64,000 nucleotides of DNA from Propionibacteriaceae bacterium UBA6238 (GCA_002441465.1 DJWE01000050.1:1-64000); one strand, 5' to 3'. Positions 40,465 through 49,197 are shown, counted from the stretch's first letter. Made by a program: numbers and translations. Notes: generated from the sequence alone by a model not told the origin.

Positions 40465-41853
40465 ATGTCCCACCCATTGCCCACCATCGGGGTTCTCGGC
40501 CTGCTGCTGGAGGCCTACCGTCCGCTGTTCCCCGGCATCCAGGACGAGCAGGAGTCCTATCTGCGCGGGGTACTCGCCGGCTTCGCCGACATCGCCGACT
40601 TCCGCTTCCCCGGCGCGGCGACCACGCGCGAGGAGATCGAGGCGACCGTGCGGGACTTCAACGCCGACGGCCTGGACGGCATCGTGATCGTGATGCTCTC
40701 CTACGCGCCCGGACAGCACGTGGTGCGGGCGATGCTGGAGAACGAGCTTCCCGTGGCCCTGGTCCTGATCCAGCCCGAGGAGCGCACCCGAGACGACATC
40801 GACGAGCGGGCCCTGACCGTCAACCAGGGCATCCACGGCTCGCAGGACGTCGGCAACTCACTGCTGCGGGCCGGCGTCCGGTTCGAGGTCTACGCGGGGA
40901 GCCGTACCGACGGACGCCTGGGTCGGTTCCTCACCGACTTCGCCGCGGCCGCCGCGGCCACCCGGGCGGCGCGTCGGATGCGGCTGGGCGCGATCGGCGC
41001 GCTCACCGGCATGGGCGACATCGTCGTCGACGAGATGGCGCTGTTCCGCAAGCTCGGACCTCAGGTCTGCCACGACGCCGTGGGGACGGTCCTGCGCCAC
41101 GTCGAGGCGGTCGCGGACGCCGACGTGCAGGCGCGGGTGGAGGCCGACCGCCGAACCTTCGACGTCGATCCGGCGCTGTCCGAGCAGGATCACGCCTACG
41201 CCGTCCGGCTGTACCTGGGGCTTCGGGCCTACCTGGAGGAGAACGGCTACTCCGGCCTGACCGCCCACTACGAGGACTTCGGCGCGGATGGACGCTTCCG
41301 TCAGCTTCCGCTGCTGGCCGCGTCCCATCTGCTCGCCGACGGCTTCGGCTATGCCGCCGAAGGCGACGTGATGGCGGCGTCCTTGGTCACGATCTTCGGG
41401 CACCTGATCGGGGAGGTGAACTTCTCCGAGATGTACATGTTCGACCTGGACCGGGACGCGATCCTGTTCTGTCACGCCGGGGAGGGGAACTGGGCGACCG
41501 CGGCCGGCCGTCCCCGCCTGATCGACCGGGTGCTGACCGAAGGAGGCCTGGGCAATCCTCCGACGCCGATCTTCTCGCCCCGTCCCGGACGCGCCACGAT
41601 CGCCTCGCTGATCCATCTCGAACAGGAACGGTTCCGCCTGGTCTCGGCCTCTGGCTCGGTGCTGGAGCGAGTGGAGCTGCCGCACTGCGACATGCCGTCG
41701 TTCTTCTTCCGGCCGGACGCGGGTGCCGCGGAACTCGCGTCCGCGTGGTTGCGGGCCGGCGGTGCGCACCACCAGGCGGTCGTGCTCGGCGACCACGAGG
41801 ACCGGATCTCGCTGTGGTGCCGCCTCAACGACGTCGAGCAGGTCCGTCTCTAG
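40465..41853 (+). CDS. L-fucose/L-arabinose isomerase-family protein
   Basis: A 462-residue protein of the AraA/FucI-like fold. The N-terminal alpha/beta part holds DGLDGIVIVMLSYAPGQHV, and the metal-site region holds GYAAEGDVMAASLVTIFGHL. Family members isomerise aldoses and ketoses with manganese. Of two in-frame ATGs (40459, 40465) the second has better spacing from GAGGAG. Last gene of the operon; 31-bp repeats follow immediately. Which sugar is used is unknown. Confidence 0.82.
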   Translation: MSHPLPTIGVLGLLLEAYRPLFPGIQDEQESYLRGVLAGFADIADFRFPGAATTREEIEATVRDFNADGLDGIVIVMLSYAPGQHVVRAMLENELPVALVLIQPEERTRDDIDERALTVNQGIHGSQDVGNSLLRAGVRFEVYAGSRTDGRLGRFLTDFAAAAAATRAARRMRLGAIGALTGMGDIVVDEMALFRKLGPQVCHDAVGTVLRHVEAVADADVQARVEADRRTFDVDPALSEQDHAYAVRLYLGLRAYLEENGYSGLTAHYEDFGADGRFRQLPLLAASHLLADGFGYAAEGDVMAASLVTIFGHLIGEVNFSEMYMFDLDRDAILFCHAGEGNWATAAGRPRLIDRVLTEGGLGNPPTPIFSPRPGRATIASLIHLEQERFRLVSASGSVLERVELPHCDMPSFFFRPDAGAAELASAWLRAGGAHHQAVVLGDHEDRISLWCRLNDVEQVRL

Positions 41854-41858
41854 TCCGT

Positions 41859-41931
41859 GAACCAAAAGGGGACAGGTACCTTTTCGTTCAGAACTGAGGC
41901 GGACGAAAAGGGGACAGGTACCTTTTCGTTC
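41859..41931. repeat. 31-bp interspersed repeat, site 3 (direct pair)
   Basis: Two units in the same orientation at 41859-41889 and 41902-41931 share AAAAGGGGACAGGTACCTTT with sites 1 and 2. Unlike those sites the units are direct repeats, so no long hairpin forms between them; only the short internal AAAAGG-CCTTTT pairing remains. They start six bases after a stop codon and precede the end of a convergent MFS gene. Confidence 0.9.
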
Positions 41932-42020
41932 ACGACCACGGGGTTGTCGGTCAGGACCGGCGTTGACGGGACGGGACCACCCACTGAGGTGCCCCCTCGG
42001 GTGAGAGCCCGGATCGCTGG

Positions 42021-43217
42021 TCAGTCCGTGGCGCCGGACGCAATCCGCGCGGTGGTGAACGTCCGTCCGGCAGCCAGCGCCAGCAGGCAGGCCGCACCGG
42101 CCAGGCCGGCCGCCAGCATCAGCGCGCCGCTCGCGTCCGCCGCTTCGATCACGATGCCCGCAGCCGCGAATCCCAGGGACGCACCCGCGATGGCACCGCT
42201 GTCTACCCAGCCGAAAGCCTCGGTCGCACCCTGCTCGGGGACGCCGGTGGACACCTGCCACGCCACCGCGGCGAAGACCGGTGCCACACCCACCCCGGCC
42301 AGGCCCAGAGCCACGGCCAGCCAGCCCGGCTGCGGCGAGACCGCGGTGAGACCGAGGCCGAGCGCGACCACCCCCAGCCAGCCCGCCTGCGCCCACCGTC
42401 CCGCGGTGAACCGGGCGAGGGCGAGGCCACCGACCATGCTCGTGGCCGAGTAGACCGCCAACAGGACGCCGCCGGTGAGTTCGCCGGACCCGAAGGCCGC
42501 GACCATCCCCGCCTCCACCGCGGAGTTCGCCGCGACGAGGAGCAGGCATACCAGCGTGCCGGTGAGGACCACCGGACGGGCGAGCACCGATCCGAAGCGT
42601 GCGCGCTCAGCGGCGCGCGGGACCGCGTCGAGCCCGTCCACGGTCAGGATCCAGCCGGTGCCGGCGACCAGCAGGACCACGCCGGCCAGGACGGTCCAGG
42701 ACGGCCCGACTCCGGCTGCGATGCCGAAGGCGGCGAGGGGCCCGAGGACGAAGATCACCTCCTGTGCCGCAGCGTCGAGCGAGAACGCCCGGGCCAGCAG
42801 TCCGGGCGGAAGCAGCCGCGGGAAGAGCGCGCGGACGACGGGCTGGATCGGCGGGGTGAGCAGTCCGCTCAGCATGGTGAGCGACCCGTAGCCGACGATC
42901 GCCAGCGGCATCGATTCTCCGGACAGGTCGATCGCCACCACCGCGGACGCCGCGAGTCCCGAGCCGAGCGCGGCGATCGCGAGCACGCGCCTGGGCCCCC
43001 ACCGATCCACTGCCCGGCTCATCGCCGGCGTGCCGAGGGCCCGTCCGACGGTGAGCATCGCGGTGACCACCCCGGCCGCGGCGTACGAGCCGGTGCGCTC
43101 CTGCGCGTACAGCAGCAGACCGATCGACCAGATCCCGACCGGAGCGCGCGCGACCAGCTGCGCGAAGAAGAGGCCCGCGAAGCCCGGTCGGCCGAGCAGT
43201 TGGACGTAGGTGCGCAC
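42021..43217 (-). CDS. major facilitator superfamily transporter
   Basis: A 398-residue membrane protein with about twelve hydrophobic segments. It shows the MFS loop 2-3 pattern SRAVDRWGPRRVLAIA and a mirrored second half. It could import a sugar or export a product or drug; nothing in the sequence decides. It is divergent from the AAC(3)-like acetyltransferase gene and convergent with the isomerase gene. Size and helix count are normal. Confidence 0.85.
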   Translation of the reverse strand: MRTYVQLLGRPGFAGLFFAQLVARAPVGIWSIGLLLYAQERTGSYAAAGVVTAMLTVGRALGTPAMSRAVDRWGPRRVLAIAALGSGLAASAVVAIDLSGESMPLAIVGYGSLTMLSGLLTPPIQPVVRALFPRLLPPGLLARAFSLDAAAQEVIFVLGPLAAFGIAAGVGPSWTVLAGVVLLVAGTGWILTVDGLDAVPRAAERARFGSVLARPVVLTGTLVCLLLVAANSAVEAGMVAAFGSGELTGGVLLAVYSATSMVGGLALARFTAGRWAQAGWLGVVALGLGLTAVSPQPGWLAVALGLAGVGVAPVFAAVAWQVSTGVPEQGATEAFGWVDSGAIAGASLGFAAAGIVIEAADASGALMLAAGLAGAACLLALAAGRTFTTARIASGATD

Positions 43218-43289
43218 GACTCTCCCTCAATGCCCCGATGCGGGCTCTTTGCAAACGGATCGACCATTCGTGATCCTAACGGACGCTTG

Positions 43290-43328
43290 TTGACAGCTTT
43301 GCGTCTAAACTGATCATCTACCAATCAG
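43290..43328 (+). promoter_or_regulatory. possible promoter/operator before the AAC(3)-like gene
   Basis: A consensus TTGACA lies at 43290-43295. A short inverted repeat CTGAT (43310-43314) and ATCAG (43324-43328) follows where a -10 element would be. No good -10 hexamer at 17 bases was found, so the promoter call is weak. GAGGAG precedes the GTG start by six bases. Confidence 0.35.
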
Positions 43329-43351
43329 CTCAGGTCAATCTGAGGAGCGTC

Positions 43352-44275
43352 GTGCCCATCGATACCAGCGTCCCCGTCTCTCTTCCCGTCACCCGCGCCG
43401 ACGCGCTCCGCAGCCTGCGTGACCTGGGTCTTGTCGAGGGCGACGTCGTCCTCGTGCACTCCGCGCTGCGTCCCTTCGGCCAGGTGGACGGGGGTCCCGG
43501 CGCGATCGTCGACGCCCTCCTCGATGCGATCGGTCCCTCCGGGACGCTGGTCGCGCCGGCCTTCACGTTCCGGCACGAGGCGGTCGACCACCCGCGGATC
43601 GACCCGGCCAACGACGCCTCCGAGATGGGCGCGATCAGCGAGACCGTCCGCACCCGGCCCGGGGCCCTGCGCAGCACCGCCTACCGACACAGCTTCTCCG
43701 CGATCGGGACGCACGCCCGCACGGTCACCCAGACCGATCCCGAACTGTCCGTCTTCGACCTGCGCAGCACCTTCGGACGCCTGCTCGCCCTGGACGCCAA
43801 GATCGCGTTGCTGGGATTGACCTACGTCTCCTGCACCAGCTTCCATTTCGGCGAGTACCTGGTGCAGATTCCCGATCGCCATGTGGTGCGGCGGGAGGTG
43901 AGCCTGCAGGCGGCGGACGGGTCGGTGCGCGAGACCACCATGCTCGACTACCAGCCGCGTCCGACCGACGATGGACGCGAGTACGAGCACGAGCACGACT
44001 TCGACCGCGCCGGGGCCCGCCTCGAACAGGCCGGCCTGGTCCGGATCGGATCCATCGGCAACGCCGTCGTCCGGGTCTTCGCGATGCGCGACCTGATCCA
44101 CCTGCTCCTGGACGCCTACGGTCTCGAACCCGACGTCTTCTATCTCGATCCGTCGGTCGGACTGACCACCCTTCCCGATGGCACCTCGATCTCCACCGGC
44201 GATCTCCAAGACGGCGCCGGCCGGCTGGTCGAGACCTTCTGGTCGTGCGTCGACCCCGCTCTGATCCACCGCTGA
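43352..44275 (+). CDS. AAC(3)-family N-acetyltransferase
   Basis: A 307-residue acetyl-CoA-dependent transferase of the Antibiotic_NAT family. VVLVHSALRPFGQVDGGPGA and the catalytic-histidine region RHSFSAIGTHA are the family landmarks. Known members acetylate aminoglycosides, but others act on unrelated amino sugars or serve YokD-like roles. The gene heads an operon with a sugar kinase and a class II aldolase, so an amino-sugar substrate is more likely than resistance. GTG start behind GAGGAG. Confidence 0.82.
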   Translation: MPIDTSVPVSLPVTRADALRSLRDLGLVEGDVVLVHSALRPFGQVDGGPGAIVDALLDAIGPSGTLVAPAFTFRHEAVDHPRIDPANDASEMGAISETVRTRPGALRSTAYRHSFSAIGTHARTVTQTDPELSVFDLRSTFGRLLALDAKIALLGLTYVSCTSFHFGEYLVQIPDRHVVRREVSLQAADGSVRETTMLDYQPRPTDDGREYEHEHDFDRAGARLEQAGLVRIGSIGNAVVRVFAMRDLIHLLLDAYGLEPDVFYLDPSVGLTTLPDGTSISTGDLQDGAGRLVETFWSCVDPALIHR

Positions 44276-44294
44276 CAAGCCTGGACACCGCGCT

Positions 44295-45230
44295 ATGGCA
44301 CTGGTCTGCGTCAATCTCAACGCAGCGATCGACAAGCGTTACGACGTCGCGTCCGTGACGCTCGGCGGCGTCCAGCGGGTCGAGCGGGTTCAGGCGAGCG
44401 CAGGCGGGAAGGGGCTCAACGCCGCCCGCGGTGCCCTCCACTGCGGCCAAGCCGTGACGGTGACCGGGTTCGTCGGCGGGTTCGCCGGGCAGTTCATCGC
44501 GGCCGAGGTCGAGCGAGCCGGCATCGGCGATGCCTTCGTCCGGGTTCGGGGCGAGAGCAGGACGTGCATCAACGTGATCGACGCCGAGGGAGGATCGACG
44601 GAGTTCCTCGAACCGGGCGTCCGCGTCACCGCCGCCGATCTCGACACCCTGCGGCGACGGTTCCGGGAAGTCCTGGCCGGCGCCGACGCCGTCGCGATCT
44701 CGGGAAGCTCTCCCCAGGGTTGTCCCGACGAGCTGTACGCCGAGTTGGTCCTGGCAGCGCGGGCCGCCCGCGTCCCGGTGGTCGTCGACACCAGCGGACG
44801 GTCGTTGGCCGCGGCGCTGCCGGCGGCACCGACCGTGGTGAAGCCGAATCGAGACGAGCTCGCCGCCCATCACGGACGCCCGCTGGGCACCCTCGACGAC
44901 GTGGTCGCCGCGGCCGATGCCCTGCGCGCCGCCGGTCCGGAGTGGGTGGTGGTGTCTCTGGGCGCGGACGGAGCCCTCGCGGTCGGCCCGAAGCAGCGGC
45001 TGCACGTGGCCGCTCCGCGCGTGGACGTCCGCAATCCGGTGGGCTGCGGCGACGTGCTCGTCGGCGTCCTGGCCAGCGGGCTCGCCGAGGGCTGGGGTCT
45101 GGATTCTGCGCTGGCGCGGGCCGTCCGGCTGTCGGCCGCGTCCGCCGCGCACCCCGGCACCGGCGAGCTGGACCCGGATCTGGCTGCCCAACTCAGCGTC
45201 ACCACCACGTCCCTCGGAAGGAAATCATGA
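44295..45230 (+). CDS. PfkB-family hexose-phosphate kinase (tagatose-6-phosphate / 1-phosphofructokinase type)
   Basis: A 311-residue ribokinase-fold enzyme. VNLNAAIDKRYDV opens it, SAGGKGLNAARG is the first PfkB signature, and NPVGCGDVLVGVLASGL the second, with the catalytic aspartate kept but Cys in place of the usual Ala of G-A-G-D. LacC and FruK belong here. It overlaps the class II aldolase gene by four bases, which fits phosphorylation of tagatose-6-phosphate or fructose-1-phosphate before cleavage. Confidence 0.87.
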   Translation: MALVCVNLNAAIDKRYDVASVTLGGVQRVERVQASAGGKGLNAARGALHCGQAVTVTGFVGGFAGQFIAAEVERAGIGDAFVRVRGESRTCINVIDAEGGSTEFLEPGVRVTAADLDTLRRRFREVLAGADAVAISGSSPQGCPDELYAELVLAARAARVPVVVDTSGRSLAAALPAAPTVVKPNRDELAAHHGRPLGTLDDVVAAADALRAAGPEWVVVSLGADGALAVGPKQRLHVAAPRVDVRNPVGCGDVLVGVLASGLAEGWGLDSALARAVRLSAASAAHPGTGELDPDLAAQLSVTTTSLGRKS

Positions 45231-46090
45231 GCATCGGCACCCGCGACCGCGTTGCGGAATCGGCACCCTCACTCGCTGCGCTGGCCCGGACGGCACGCGC
45301 GTCCGGATCGGGCCTGGCCGCGTTCAACGTGATTCACCTCGAGCACGCCACGGCTCTCGTGCGCGCCGCCGAGCGTGCCGATCGGCCGGTGGTGCTACAG
45401 ATCTCGGAGAACGCGGTGAGGTACCACGGCGCGCTCGAGCCGATCTGCCTGGCGACCCTCGCGGTCGCGCGTGCGGCGAGCGTCCCTGCGATCGTGCACC
45501 TGGATCACGCCGAGGATCTCGACCTGATCCGGCAGGCGGTCCGGCTGGGCGTGCACTCTGTGATGTACGACGGGTCCCGACTTCCCGACGCCGAGAATCG
45601 CGAGACCACCCGGGCCGTGGTGGAGTTCTGCCACGACGCCGGCGTCGACGTGGAGGCTGAGCTCGGCGAGGTGGGTGGCAAGAACGGCGTCCATGACCCG
45701 TCTGCACGCACCTCCCCTTCCGACGCAGCCGCCTTCGTCGCCGACACCGGCGTGGATCTGCTGGCGGTCGCGGTCGGTTCGTCGCACGCGATGACCAGCA
45801 GGGACGCGCGGCTCGATGAGGAGTTGATCCGCTCGATTCACAGCAGCGTCGACGTGCCCTTGGTGCTGCACGGCGCGTCCGGGGTGTCGGACGAGGGGAT
45901 GCGCCGGGCGATCAGGGCGGGCATGACCAAGATCAACGTGTCCACCCACTTGAACCAGGTCTTCACCCAGACGGTGCGCGCAGTGCTCGCCGACCAGCCG
46001 TCCGTGGTGGATTCGCGCAAGTGGGTGGCCCCGGCGCGTGCGGCCGTGGAGGAGGAGGCGCTTCGCCTGCTCCGGGTGTACGCGGCCTAG
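45227..46090 (+). CDS. class II fructose/tagatose-bisphosphate aldolase
   Basis: A 287-residue zinc aldolase. HLDHAEDLDLIRQAVRLG holds the catalytic D93 and first zinc ligand H94; EAELGEVGGKNGV, VAVGSSHAM, LHGASGVSDEGMRRAI and KINVSTHLNQ complete the site. Length and the presence of a partner kinase fit GatY/KbaY-type tagatose-bisphosphate aldolases, though fructose bisphosphate cannot be excluded. Third gene of the acetyltransferase-kinase-aldolase operon; products would be dihydroxyacetone phosphate and glyceraldehyde-3-phosphate. Confidence 0.87.
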   Translation: MSIGTRDRVAESAPSLAALARTARASGSGLAAFNVIHLEHATALVRAAERADRPVVLQISENAVRYHGALEPICLATLAVARAASVPAIVHLDHAEDLDLIRQAVRLGVHSVMYDGSRLPDAENRETTRAVVEFCHDAGVDVEAELGEVGGKNGVHDPSARTSPSDAAAFVADTGVDLLAVAVGSSHAMTSRDARLDEELIRSIHSSVDVPLVLHGASGVSDEGMRRAIRAGMTKINVSTHLNQVFTQTVRAVLADQPSVVDSRKWVAPARAAVEEEALRLLRVYAA

Positions 46091-46136
46091 GTGCAGCGCG
46101 TCCGATCTGGTCCTCGATGCGGCGACGTTGACCTCG

Positions 46137-46472
46137 TCAGCGCTTCTCGCAGGCGATGCCGTCCTTGTCGCGGTCCAGGCCGGAGCGGTATCTGATGATC
46201 TTCTTGTACAGCGCGGTCGAGTGCTTGAAGTTGGTCACCGGCTTCCCGCTGGTCTTGTCCCTGGCGTGGGACTTCCCGACGCCGTGCTTGTAGACCTTGT
46301 TCAGCGCGGTGCAGTTCTTGAACTTGTACTTCGCGGCCTTCTGCACCAGGTTCGGCTGCAATCCGGAGATCGCGACTTCTGTTGGTGCTGCAGCCACCGT
46401 GGGCATCGGTGCGGCCACGGAGCCGGCGGCGAAGGTGAGGCTTGCGATCACGGCAACAACGGATCTGCGCAT
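46137..46472 (-). CDS. secreted excalibur calcium-binding domain protein
   Basis: A 111-residue exported protein. A signal peptide of about 34 residues ends after VAAAP. The excalibur domain follows: FKNCTALNKVYKHGVGK and the C-terminal calcium loop DRDKDGIACE, with paired cysteines. Such domains bind Ca2+ outside the cell, often next to nucleases or in wall proteins; here the domain stands alone. Convergent with the aldolase gene. Confidence 0.85.
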   Translation of the reverse strand: MRRSVVAVIASLTFAAGSVAAPMPTVAAAPTEVAISGLQPNLVQKAAKYKFKNCTALNKVYKHGVGKSHARDKTSGKPVTNFKHSTALYKKIIRYRSGLDRDKDGIACEKR

Positions 46473-46545
46473 GGTTCCCCTCGATTCACGCAACTCGATC
46501 AGGCGCAGGATATCGCCGTAGGCGCGGCATTGTGCCGGAATCACG

Positions 46546-46782
46546 TCAACCCGGGTCGGCGCCACCCGGGGCTGGTTCCAGCAGTTGCTGGATCGCCTGG
46601 AGTGCGTCGGTGTCGACCCAGTACCAGGTCTGGCGGCCATCCCGCTCCCGCCGCAGGAACCCGGCCTCGAAGAGTGCGCCCCAGTGGTGGGTCACCGTCG
46701 GCTGCGTCAGCCGCACCTGGCCGGCGAGGACGGCGGTCGTCGCCAGGCCTCCGGCCAGGTGCTGTCTCGGGCGCTCGCCCAC
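46546..46782 (-). pseudogene. ArsR-type regulator remnant
   Basis: The conserved end of an ArsR/SmtB winged helix is present: LTQPTVTHHWGALFEAGFLR, then RDGRQTWYWVD and a final helix. The expected N-terminal 30-40 residues (first helices and D-P-x-R motif) are absent from this frame and I cannot find them in the others. I therefore call it a truncated copy, although a 78-residue expressed form is not excluded. Confidence 0.5.
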
Positions 46783-46842
46783 CTGTTCCTTGCTGCTGAT
46801 TTCGGGTCGATATGGGACGGGTGCTCGAGAGAGCTCGAGGGG

Positions 46843-46952
46843 ATAACCGAGTTGCGCCGGTTATGGCGGCCGGCAGTTGGCCGATAACCCGCCGAAATCG
46901 GTTCTCGGGGCGAGTGCGATCGAGCCGAGCCTGGATAACCCTCCGAAATCGG
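46843..46952. repeat. short repeats downstream of the GH3 gene
   Basis: This gene-free stretch holds two direct copies of a 19-bp word, GATAACCCGCCGAAATCGG (46883-46901) and the same with one change at 46934-46952. Before them, ATAACCG and CGGTTAT form an inverted repeat near 46844-46866. Nothing else coding is seen between the arsR remnant and the GH3 stop. Role unknown; termination or a mobile remnant are possible. Confidence 0.6.
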
Positions 46953-46987
46953 CAACGGCTGGTCGAGCGACCTCGGCGAAGCCCCGC

Positions 46988-49174
46988 CTACGCGCCAGGG
47001 GCGGTCACGCGGATCGCCGCCGGGTCTCCGGAGTAGGCACTGATCTCGATCTCCACGGCGGACCGCGGCACGATCGCGGTACACGCCGCGGCGTCCCAGG
47101 TACCGATGCGGCTCAGCTCCGCTCCGATGGCGATCTCCTCTGAACCCCCTGCGGCCACGGTCACCGGGGCGAAACCGACCAGGTGACGCGCACCCTCCGC
47201 GTCGTGCGCATAGAGCTGGACGACGTGGCGTCCCGGACGCTGTCCGGTGTTGTGGACGCGGACCCTCACCTCGGCGTGCGCCGGGTCGGCGGCCGAGCGC
47301 AGCGTCGCCAGCGGCTCGACGACGAAACTGGTGTAGGACAACCCGAAGCCGAGCGGGAAGGCCGCCGGCTCGCCGAGCCGGTCGAGCAGGCGCTGCCCGA
47401 ACCACTTGTCGTAGGTGATCGCGGTCGCGTCCCGGTCGAACCAGGGCAGGTGCTCCTCGCTGGTCGGCACCGAGAACGGCAGGCGTCCCGCGGCGTCGAC
47501 CCGGCCGAGCAGGACGTCGGCCAGCGCGTTGCCGCCCTCCATCCCCGAGTACCAGGCGACCAGGATCGCCGGTACCTCGTCCTTCCACTCCTCGATCAGC
47601 ACCGCTCCGGCCGCGACGATCGCCACCACCGTCCGCGGTTGCCGCGCGGCGACCGCCCGGATCAACGCGACGTCGTCGGCCCGCAGCCTCAGGGAGGCAC
47701 GGTCGCCGCCGGCGGACTCGCCGCCGACCACCGACCCGCCGCTGCGGGCGACCTCGCGCAACGCGTCGGCCACCGACTGGTCGGCCGCATCGGCGGGATC
47801 TGGATACAGCGCCCACAGATCGTCGCGACCCAGAATGTCGCCACCGACCCATTCGCCCTCGTCCATGGCCGTATAGCCGACCACGACCACAGCCGCGTCC
47901 GCGTCCGCCGCAGCCCCGGCCGCGGCGTCGGGATCCGACCCGTCGTCGTGGACGATCCTGGCCCCGGGCAGTGCGGCGCGCAGTCCGTCCAGGGCCGTCA
48001 CCACGTAGGGCGCGCGCACGTCGGACGACCCGTGGTCGCCGGTGTTCGGCATGTCGGCCAACCGTCCCAGGACGGCGAGGCTGCTCAGCTCCGCTGCGGC
48101 CAGGGGCAGGGTCGCGGCACCCTGGGTCTGCTCGTTCTTCAGCAGCACCATCGAGGTTGCTGCGACCTCTCGGGCGAGCGCCGCGTGGTCGGGCCCGGCC
48201 ACCACGTCCAGCGGGGGGACGACGTCGTCAATGCCGGCGAAGAAGCGCAGCTGGGTCGACAGGATCCGTCGGCAGGACCGCTCGACGTCGTCCCAGCTCG
48301 CCGCACCGCTGTCCAGAGCCTCGGCCAAGGCGACGGCGCGCTGTTGGGCGAACGGCGCCTCGATGTCCTGCCCGGCCCGCAGTGAGGCGACCGGATCGCG
48401 CATCCCCCAGATGAAGTCGGTCATGGTGAAGCCGGTGAATCCCCAGCGATCGCGGAGGATCCCGGTCAGCATCTCCTCGCTCTGCCCGGCCCACTCGCCG
48501 TTGACCGAGTTGTAGGCGCTCATGATCGAGCAGGCTCCGGCCTCGACCACCTGGCGGAAGTGCGGCAGGAAGTAGTGGTGCAGAGCCTCGTCGTCGATGA
48601 TCACGTCCACCGAGAACCGGGCGTTCTCCATGGAGTTGGTGGCGTAGTGCTTCGCGCAGGCCATCAGGTTGTGCTGGACGCCGTCGACCAGCGCTGCGCC
48701 CATCGTGCCGAGCAGCAGCGGATCCTCGCCGTAGGTCTCCTGGGCCCGCCCCCACGCGGGATGCCGGGGCAGATTGATGCACACCCCGGCGAACAGGGTG
48801 CCCCCCTGGGCCCTCCCCTCCAGGCCGATCGCGGTGCCGACGCGGGCCTCGAGAGCGGCGTCCCAGGTGGCGCCGCGGGCCATCGAGACCGGGAAGGCCG
48901 TCGAGTGCCCCACGCAGATGCCGCGGGGTCCGTCCACGAACTGCACCCCGGGGATACCGAGCCGGGCGACCTCGCCCATCGGCACCGGCGTGGTGACGTA
49001 GCCCTCGAGCACCATCACCCGCATGCCCTCCCAGAAGGGAGTGTCGCCGTCCAGCAGTCCGAGCTTCTCCTCGGGGGTGAGCAGCCCCGCCAGTTCCGCG
49101 GCCAGGGCGCCGGCGTCCTCGCCGCCGCGCACCCGGCCGACCAGGCCGGCGAAGATGTCCTTGCTTGCCAACAC
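46988..49174 (-). CDS. glycoside hydrolase family 3 beta-glycosidase
   Basis: A 728-residue cytosolic enzyme with the GH3 order: TIM barrel (to about 330; FVDGPRG, KHYATNSMENAR, and FTMTDFIWG with the nucleophile aspartate), alpha/beta sandwich (about 350-560), and a fibronectin-like C-terminal domain. Beta-glucosidase, xylosidase or N-acetylhexosaminidase activity cannot be told apart. It is the last gene of the ribose-type importer operon, 23 bases after the permease gene, so it likely cleaves the imported glycoside. Confidence 0.88.
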   Translation of the reverse strand: MLASKDIFAGLVGRVRGGEDAGALAAELAGLLTPEEKLGLLDGDTPFWEGMRVMVLEGYVTTPVPMGEVARLGIPGVQFVDGPRGICVGHSTAFPVSMARGATWDAALEARVGTAIGLEGRAQGGTLFAGVCINLPRHPAWGRAQETYGEDPLLLGTMGAALVDGVQHNLMACAKHYATNSMENARFSVDVIIDDEALHHYFLPHFRQVVEAGACSIMSAYNSVNGEWAGQSEEMLTGILRDRWGFTGFTMTDFIWGMRDPVASLRAGQDIEAPFAQQRAVALAEALDSGAASWDDVERSCRRILSTQLRFFAGIDDVVPPLDVVAGPDHAALAREVAATSMVLLKNEQTQGAATLPLAAAELSSLAVLGRLADMPNTGDHGSSDVRAPYVVTALDGLRAALPGARIVHDDGSDPDAAAGAAADADAAVVVVGYTAMDEGEWVGGDILGRDDLWALYPDPADAADQSVADALREVARSGGSVVGGESAGGDRASLRLRADDVALIRAVAARQPRTVVAIVAAGAVLIEEWKDEVPAILVAWYSGMEGGNALADVLLGRVDAAGRLPFSVPTSEEHLPWFDRDATAITYDKWFGQRLLDRLGEPAAFPLGFGLSYTSFVVEPLATLRSAADPAHAEVRVRVHNTGQRPGRHVVQLYAHDAEGARHLVGFAPVTVAAGGSEEIAIGAELSRIGTWDAAACTAIVPRSAVEIEISAYSGDPAAIRVTAPGA

Positions 49175-49197
49175 GAGTTTCCTGCCCTTCTTCGCGC

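Noticed and set aside
43352..44275. Aminoglycoside resistance gene
   Set aside because: Family resemblance alone is not enough; the operon context points to amino-sugar metabolism. Listed as an AAC(3)-family transferase only.
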